A model generated the notes under the pieces. It was not told where the DNA came from. It was given only the letters and a program-made list of their open reading frames with translations, and did not search any database. 25,626 nt of DNA from positions 1 through 25,626 of the forward strand of contig NW_006766999.1 of the NCBI RefSeq assembly GCF_000275845.1, read 5' to 3'. Origin of the DNA: Dichomitus squalens LYAD-421 SS1. Lineage: Eukaryota > Basidiomycota > Agaricomycetes > Polyporales > Polyporaceae. Below are positions 20,761 through 25,626 of the stretch, piece after piece. The first letter of the stretch is position 1, and each line of letters begins with the position of its first letter. Both the position numbers and the translations under genes were made by a program.

Positions 20761-22420
20761 TACCTCCCGGTATGCGGTCGTCAAAGTCATTTACAGGATA
20801 CCATTGTCGGTTTTGAAAGTGCATGCACTTTAGATAGGGGTCAGCTGGAAGGTTATCGACTGCTTTACGGCCTATATGGAATAACCGAAGTACAGTCTAG
20901 TCTTTGGCATGCATGGCCATGCCGGGTTTAGTACTCTTATCAGACCCCAAAGATGGTCAAGTAGACGCACATACTTTCAAGACGTATCTTTCGCTGCCAG
21001 GAATTCAGTACAGAGGAGATGCCAGAGAAGAAAAAGGCTGCCAGTTCCTGTTGATGATCATGATCTGGCCCGACTTAGCCCCAGACTCAGACATCTTGTT
21101 GACTGACATCCGACTTCGCCGCTATCATATAGCTCCACGGGTGACGCTCTTGCCGAGCACAAATATCCTCGACCAATAAGCACATTGCACCGACGCCTCC
21201 TACTACCTACTTCCATCTCCCCACCTCTGTGCATATTATCCCTTGCTGGGACTGGGATTGCCTCTCGCCTGCTATGGTCCGTGATAACGGCTGTAACAGC
21301 AATATCTCACGCAGACCTCGCTACAATGTTCCTCGGCACGCACTGTTATGGGTGCCTATGCCTGTAAGTCCCTTCTTTCTGACCGCATTAGTTCCCCTGT
21401 GAAGCCGCGTCTTATAGTAGGTCATACACGCAAGCTGAGGTCTTAGTGAGGTACATTGGTAGCAACGAGGTGCCAGTGGCAGTGCGCATCTATGCGCGCT
21501 TAGCAGATAAAGTTTTGGCGTCGCGGTGTCTCGCAGCCATCCTTCCCACTCGCAATCACAAAGCTATGTCGCTTTTCTATGTGACATGATATCTCTTCAC
21601 CTGCCATAGTAAGTTCCGGACGTCCTAAGGTTGTGGCTTCACGCTGTCATGATCAGGTCTCTTACTCGGAGCCAAATTCGGACGTTGGGGCTCTTCATCG
21701 GTGCTCATGCCGTTATGTACGTGATTACTTTATGTACTCAGAAGTAACTCAAACTAGTTATGGCTGTTCATCCCCTTAACGAGAGAACTGAGGATATCTT
21801 ACAAATCACGAGAGACTACGCGCCATATGGCATCCTATTGCCGATTTTGGCGGGTGTATGGCAAGCTGTGGCCAGACCTCCGGCATTGCCAGATGAAAGC
21901 CGTCCATGCTTGGTACTTCACTGTGCACATTTGCTGATGCCCAAACGCGAGGCCTTCAGGAGTGCACCATCGGCGGCCGGTGTGTTCAAAACTCGGCACG
22001 CAGGCGTCCACCATCATCCAGTCGGAGACAACCAGAACAGCTGGGGAGGGCCCGGCCCGAGATGCATCCTAATCGTTCGCGATGGTGTCGCGTGTTTACG
22101 CTGGTGAGGAGACTACGGACTCGAATCTCATACTCTGCAGCGTCGTTTCAGATTTCACTACTAGCTAATAGGGCTGCCAGTGCCTATCCAAACGCCAAGG
22201 CCAAACGTGTAGGCAGTTGTCCAATGCTACGATATCATAGTACAGGCTAATTGAGCCGCCTCTCAGGGTGCGAGATAGCTTCCCGAAGAAGAGTCATGGA
22301 AGCTCACTTTGCAAAATTTACAGTATTCATACACAGCCAAACCTTTGGGAGAAGGGACACTACTATTCCCTATGCTTCCTTAGTCGTTCGTGTGTCATGC
22401 TCTCGGTATACGGCCTTGGC
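20761..22420. other. 1.7 kb spacer between the monooxygenase genes, no supported gene
   Basis: Short open frames only (for example 20904-21179, 21760-22107). Some candidate splice sites exist (GTAAGTCCC at 21364; GTACGTGAT at 21717 with AG at 21759), but no product is recognisable and no full model could be built. The sequence is not shared with the region upstream of gene 1. Confidence 0.4.
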
Positions 22421-22596
22421 GTGAAACCGTCAGTTCACGAGGCCACCGGGGGACATCACTAAGTCCTCCGACTCCACGCAGCTAACCTTACTGACGCCTC
22501 AATGGAGGTAAGCGCGTTCCTGAAGGCTAGCATATTTAATCCGTGCCAGCTCAATCCTTGCCGTTACAGCCCATCAGCTGAACCATCGCTTCTCTC
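22421..22596 (+). promoter_or_regulatory. duplicated 5' region of monooxygenase gene 2
   Basis: The counterpart of 17418-17580, starting at the same GTGAAACCGTCAG and with the same ATGGAG/GTAAGC and 27-nt leader. It is 13 nt longer, all within the candidate 5'-UTR intron. The TATA-like motif is CATATTTAAT at 22531-22540, weaker than in gene 1. Different promoter or splicing strength between the two paralogues is plausible. Confidence 0.55.
22508..22569 (+). other. candidate 5'-UTR intron of monooxygenase gene 2 (62 nt)
   Basis: It begins GTAAGC after ATGGAG (22502-22507) and ends with a pyrimidine-rich tract and GTTACAG. Splicing gives an upstream frame MEPIS-stop, matching MEPTS-stop in gene 1. 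If the intron is retained, the upstream ATG opens a 70-codon frame to 22714 that overlaps the true ATG (22597) out of frame and should block translation. Confidence 0.4.
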
Positions 22597-25258
22597 ATGG
22601 TTGGTGGTGAATACTCTCGTGCACCTGCCCAACAAGGGCCCGAGACTGCACCGCAGGATGGCAAGTTTGTCCTTGGTCGCTTCTCCATCGACGAATACAA
22701 ACCAATCAAGGTGATCGTTATCGGAGCTGGGTTCAGTGGTATCCTAGCCGGTATTCGGTGAGTAGCTATCTTGCCACACCACTGTTTGTATATACTGACT
22801 GGGACGTCAGTTTCCCGCAGAAGATACCCAACGTCGACCTAGTCATCTACGAGAAGAGCGCCGGAGTTGGTGGCACGTGGTACAACAACAAATATCCGTG
22901 AGTCCCATTTCTGGCCGAGTCGGTACTGCGCTGACCGGCAGTCCGGGCTGCAAGGGGTATCGCGTGCGACGTACCTGCACACTGCGTACGTATCCAACAG
23001 TGAGATTTTCAACATCGTGTTACTGACGCTCGCTATAGTACCAGTTTTCCTTCGAGGACAAAGTAAGCGTGTTCATTTGCATCACATGTAACTTCGCTAA
23101 GTTCCCTCACAGCGTGACTGGACCTCCTTCTATCCCCCTGGGCACGAGATCCAAGAGCACCTCGAAGACGTCGTCAGCAAATACAAGCTCATGCGCTTCA
23201 TCAGGCTCAACCACGAAGTCGTCCGCGCGCAATACGACGAGCCGACGGGCAAGTGGCACGTGCGCGTTCGCCGGACAGACCAAGCCACTGGTGCTCAAGA
23301 GGAGATAGAAGACGTCGGCGACGTCCTCATCACCGCCTTTGGGGCAATCACCCGCTGGAACATGCCCGACATAACTGGGCTCGCCGACTTCAAAGGCGAG
23401 CTGCACCACACGGCGGGTTACGCGCCGTCGGGGAAGACGTGGGAGGACGATCTGGAGAGGTGGAAGGACAAGCGCGTGGGGGTTATCGGCTCCGTGAGTC
23501 GTACAATGAGCGCATGCTTCACGTTACTGAGGAATGTATCAGGGCTCGTCGGCGATCCAAGTGGTCTCGGCACTTGCGCCCCACGTGAAGGAGCTGTCAA
23601 ACTACGTGAGGGGGCAGACGTGGCTGGCTCCTCCCTTCGCTGTGGGTCTGATGTCCGAGTTACTGGGACGTCAAACGGCGGCGACGGAAGCTGATCGTGA
23701 GTCGCGCATGTGTCTCTGATGATATTACTAGATCCATTGGAATCGATCTATTGTCAGTGTCGTTGAGCCCGGAGGAGATCCGGCGGTTCAATGCAGACGA
23801 GGAGTTCTTCCGAAACATTCGGCACACCCTCGAGGACACATTGAATGTGAGTCGCTGAGCCGAACCCCCTCTGTCTTCGCTTCTATGTACAGCTCTTTAC
23901 TATCGTTACAGTCGATGCACGCCTACACGCAGCTCGGGAGTAAGATGTCGAATGACTTCCAAGAGATGTTCAAGAAAAACATGAAGGAACAGCTGGCTGC
24001 TAGACCAGACATTGCCGAGAAACGTGAGGTTCATCTCCTCGCGATGATATACATGCACCTTCATGCGACGTTATGCCCTGTGTTGCAGTGATACCTGGCT
24101 TCCCTGTGTCTTGTCGGCGACTGACACCGGGTCCCGGATACCTTGAAGCTCTCTGCTCGGATCACGTATGTCCCAACAAATCTCATGTATACTGACCGCC
24201 ACCTGAAGCTGTGTATCATACAGGTCGACTTTGTATCGAGTCCTATCAAGAGGTTCACGGAAACAGGCATTGAAACTGAGGACGGGAAGCACAAGGACCT
24301 CGAATTCGTGTTTTGTGCTACGGGTGCGACTTCGCGCTATTTCGCTTACTCAATGCCTGGCTAATCATACGTACAGGCTACGACACATCATGGCAGCTTC
24401 CATTCCAGATCGTCGGCAGGAACGGCGTCGAACTCAACGACAAATGGAAGCCGTATCCTACCTCGTACCTGTCGATGTGCGTCGACGGCTTCCCGAATAT
24501 GTTCATGTCGCTCGGCCCGAACTCGGTCATTGGTGCTGGGCTCTTGCTCCCCATCCTCGAGTTCGCGGTCATATATGCGGTACAGGCAACTGCGAAGATA
24601 CAGCGCGAGCGTCTGAAGAGCATGGAGGTGAAGCCGAAGGCTGTAAGGGACTTTGACAAGTATGTCGAGGTGCGTCATCGTCATCATCTGGATCCTTGGG
24701 TTCTGGCGCAGCTGATGTCGGCATGTTTTGAATAGAGTTACTTCCCTCAGGTGGGAGAAGTCCATTCTCCTGGTGGATGTCGCTCACTAGCTATTCCCTT
24801 CAGACCGTATATAGCGCGAATTGTCGCTCGTGTTACAAACTAGGTAAGGAGGATGGACGAGTGGTCGGGCTGTGGCCCGGTAAGTGCTTCAGACCTTGTA
24901 TCCGCGCCTCTCTCCATGTCTCATACTGGAAATCGCCACAGGTTCCAGCCTCCATGCAATGAAGGCCTTGCAAAAACCGAGATGGGAAGACTATGAATAC
25001 GAATCTGCTGACAGCGAGGAAAACTCGCTCTTTTGGCTCGGGGATGGTCAGACGTGGGCCGAGAAGAGTCAGCATGGAGACAGTAGGTTCACACCCCTTC
25101 TCTAAATACATTCCGGGTCGCCAACGTGCATTGCCGTAGGGGCATGGTACTTGCGAGAGGAGTTCGTTGATCGACCACCCGGTAAGACACACTGTGCCCG
25201 TTGCTTGTCATCATGTCTCTAATCTAAGGTCCATAGCACAGTCCCTCAAGATGTGTAA
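22597..25258 (+). CDS. flavin (Baeyer-Villiger-type) monooxygenase 2, 599 aa, 16 exons
   Basis: The tandem paralogue of gene 1, with the same predicted chemistry. Exons: 22597-22757, 22811-22897, 22955-22985, 23039-23062, 23113-23493, 23543-23696, 23758-23846, 23912-24023, 24089-24165, 24224-24323, 24377-24669, 24736-24750, 24804-24879, 24942-25082, 25140-25181, 25242-25258. Every exon has the same length as in gene 1 except exon 5, nine bases shorter. The FAD site GAGFSG, GGTWYNNKYPG, the fingerprint FKGELHHTAGY and the NADP site GSGSSA are intact; the protein ends PPVPQDV as gene 1 does. One change stands out: the conserved C-terminal NCRSWYK is NCRSCYK here (TGT for TGG near 24818). The start is fixed by alignment with gene 1. 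The stop is followed almost at once by the palindromic AT-rich array. Probably functional, though the Trp-to-Cys change could affect activity. Confidence 0.9.
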
Positions 25259-25299
25259 ACGCAAGACACGCAGGGATATCAGTTAGATAAATTTTTCAA

Positions 25300-25626
25300 T
25301 CCTTATAGTTATAGTAAAACGCGAATTATTTGGCCCAAATGTTATAGTGGCCCCTCCAAATATTTGAGACGGTTGGAGGGATGTCCCCCCCGGATATTCG
25401 AGACGAATCCCAAATATTTGGGACGTATGTAGGAGCGAGGGGAGGAGGGTACTCCCCTCCACCAAATATTTGTCAAATATTTAGCCTTAGCGCTACATAG
25501 CGCTATGTACGGAGGAACATGATCGTGTCATCCGTCCAAATATTTCAGAGCCTCATGAAATATTTGAGCAGATTTCTCCAGTTGAGAAGCGCCACGCGTA
25601 ATCGAAAAATACCATACAAATATCTC
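25300..25626. repeat. array of CAAATATTTG palindromes, probable transposon subterminal region
   Basis: The 10-bp palindrome CAAATATTTG occurs at 25357-25366, 25411-25420 and 25463-25472. Variants lie at 25391 (CGGATATTCG), 25474, 25537, 25557 and partly 25617. Several are followed by GAGACG or GGGACG. The pair at 25537-25547 and 25556-25566 forms an 11-bp perfect hairpin. Other small palindromes are interspersed: GGAGG...CCTCC around GGGTACTCC, and TAGCGCTA twice. Such clusters are typical of transposase-binding subterminal repeats of large DNA transposons; the element would extend past 25626. No coding sequence is visible. Motif density falls to zero left of 25350. Confidence 0.55.

Noticed and set aside
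25300..25626. CRISPR-like array of regularly spaced repeats
   Set aside because: The repeats are 10-bp palindromes with uneven spacing in a eukaryotic genome; there are no spacers of constant length and no cas genes.

Overview
The window is genomic DNA from a filamentous basidiomycete, most likely a wood-decay agaricomycete of polypore type. Three intact genes are cut by many short GT-AG introns of about 50-80 nt, some exons are only 14-24 nt long, GC content is moderate, and the gene families (F-box/WD40 tandem copies, a microsomal P450, Baeyer-Villiger-type flavin monooxygenases) are typical of Polyporales accessory regions. The organism is inferred from style alone. Every gene I can support lies on the + strand.

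Left part (1-9042). The 3' end of an LTR retrotransposon (polypurine tract, then a 226-bp LTR bounded by TGTAA...TTACA) runs directly into a WD40 gene and has removed its front half (434-1249). After a stretch with little recognisable content comes an apparently complete cytochrome P450 gene (4358-6479, 10 exons, 523 aa). A second damaged WD40 tail follows (6950-7723), interrupted by an insertion between 14-bp direct repeats. At 8655-8838 there is a fold-back (long inverted repeat) element.

Middle (9043-15067). Two further copies of the same family show what the whole gene looked like: an N-terminal F-box-like domain, a linker, then about eight WD40 blades. The first copy has lost its C-terminal half. 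The second is full length but carries a frameshift and a stop. With the two tails this makes four decaying copies, and a fifth, more distant WD40 remnant may lie at 20296-20760. One dispersed repeat occurs in inverted orientation at 1761-2033 and 16015-16265.

Right part (17418-25626). Two tandem, same-direction, 16-exon genes encode flavin monooxygenases of 602 and 599 aa. Exon boundaries match one for one. Most introns have diverged beyond alignment, yet 187 consecutive bases spanning the end of exon 1, intron 1 and most of exon 2 are identical, which points to recent gene conversion. Both have a matching leader that looks like a tiny upstream exon (ATGGAG), a short intron, and a 27-nt second leader exon. 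The window ends in an AT-rich array of CAAATATTTG palindromes, probably the subterminal region of a DNA transposon that continues outside.

The P450 (membrane-bound oxygenation) and the two flavin monooxygenases (soluble oxygenation, probably Baeyer-Villiger or related) could act in one specialised-metabolite pathway, but 11 kb of repeats and pseudogenes separates them and no backbone synthase is present. The region is best described as a repeat-rich, fast-turnover accessory locus.
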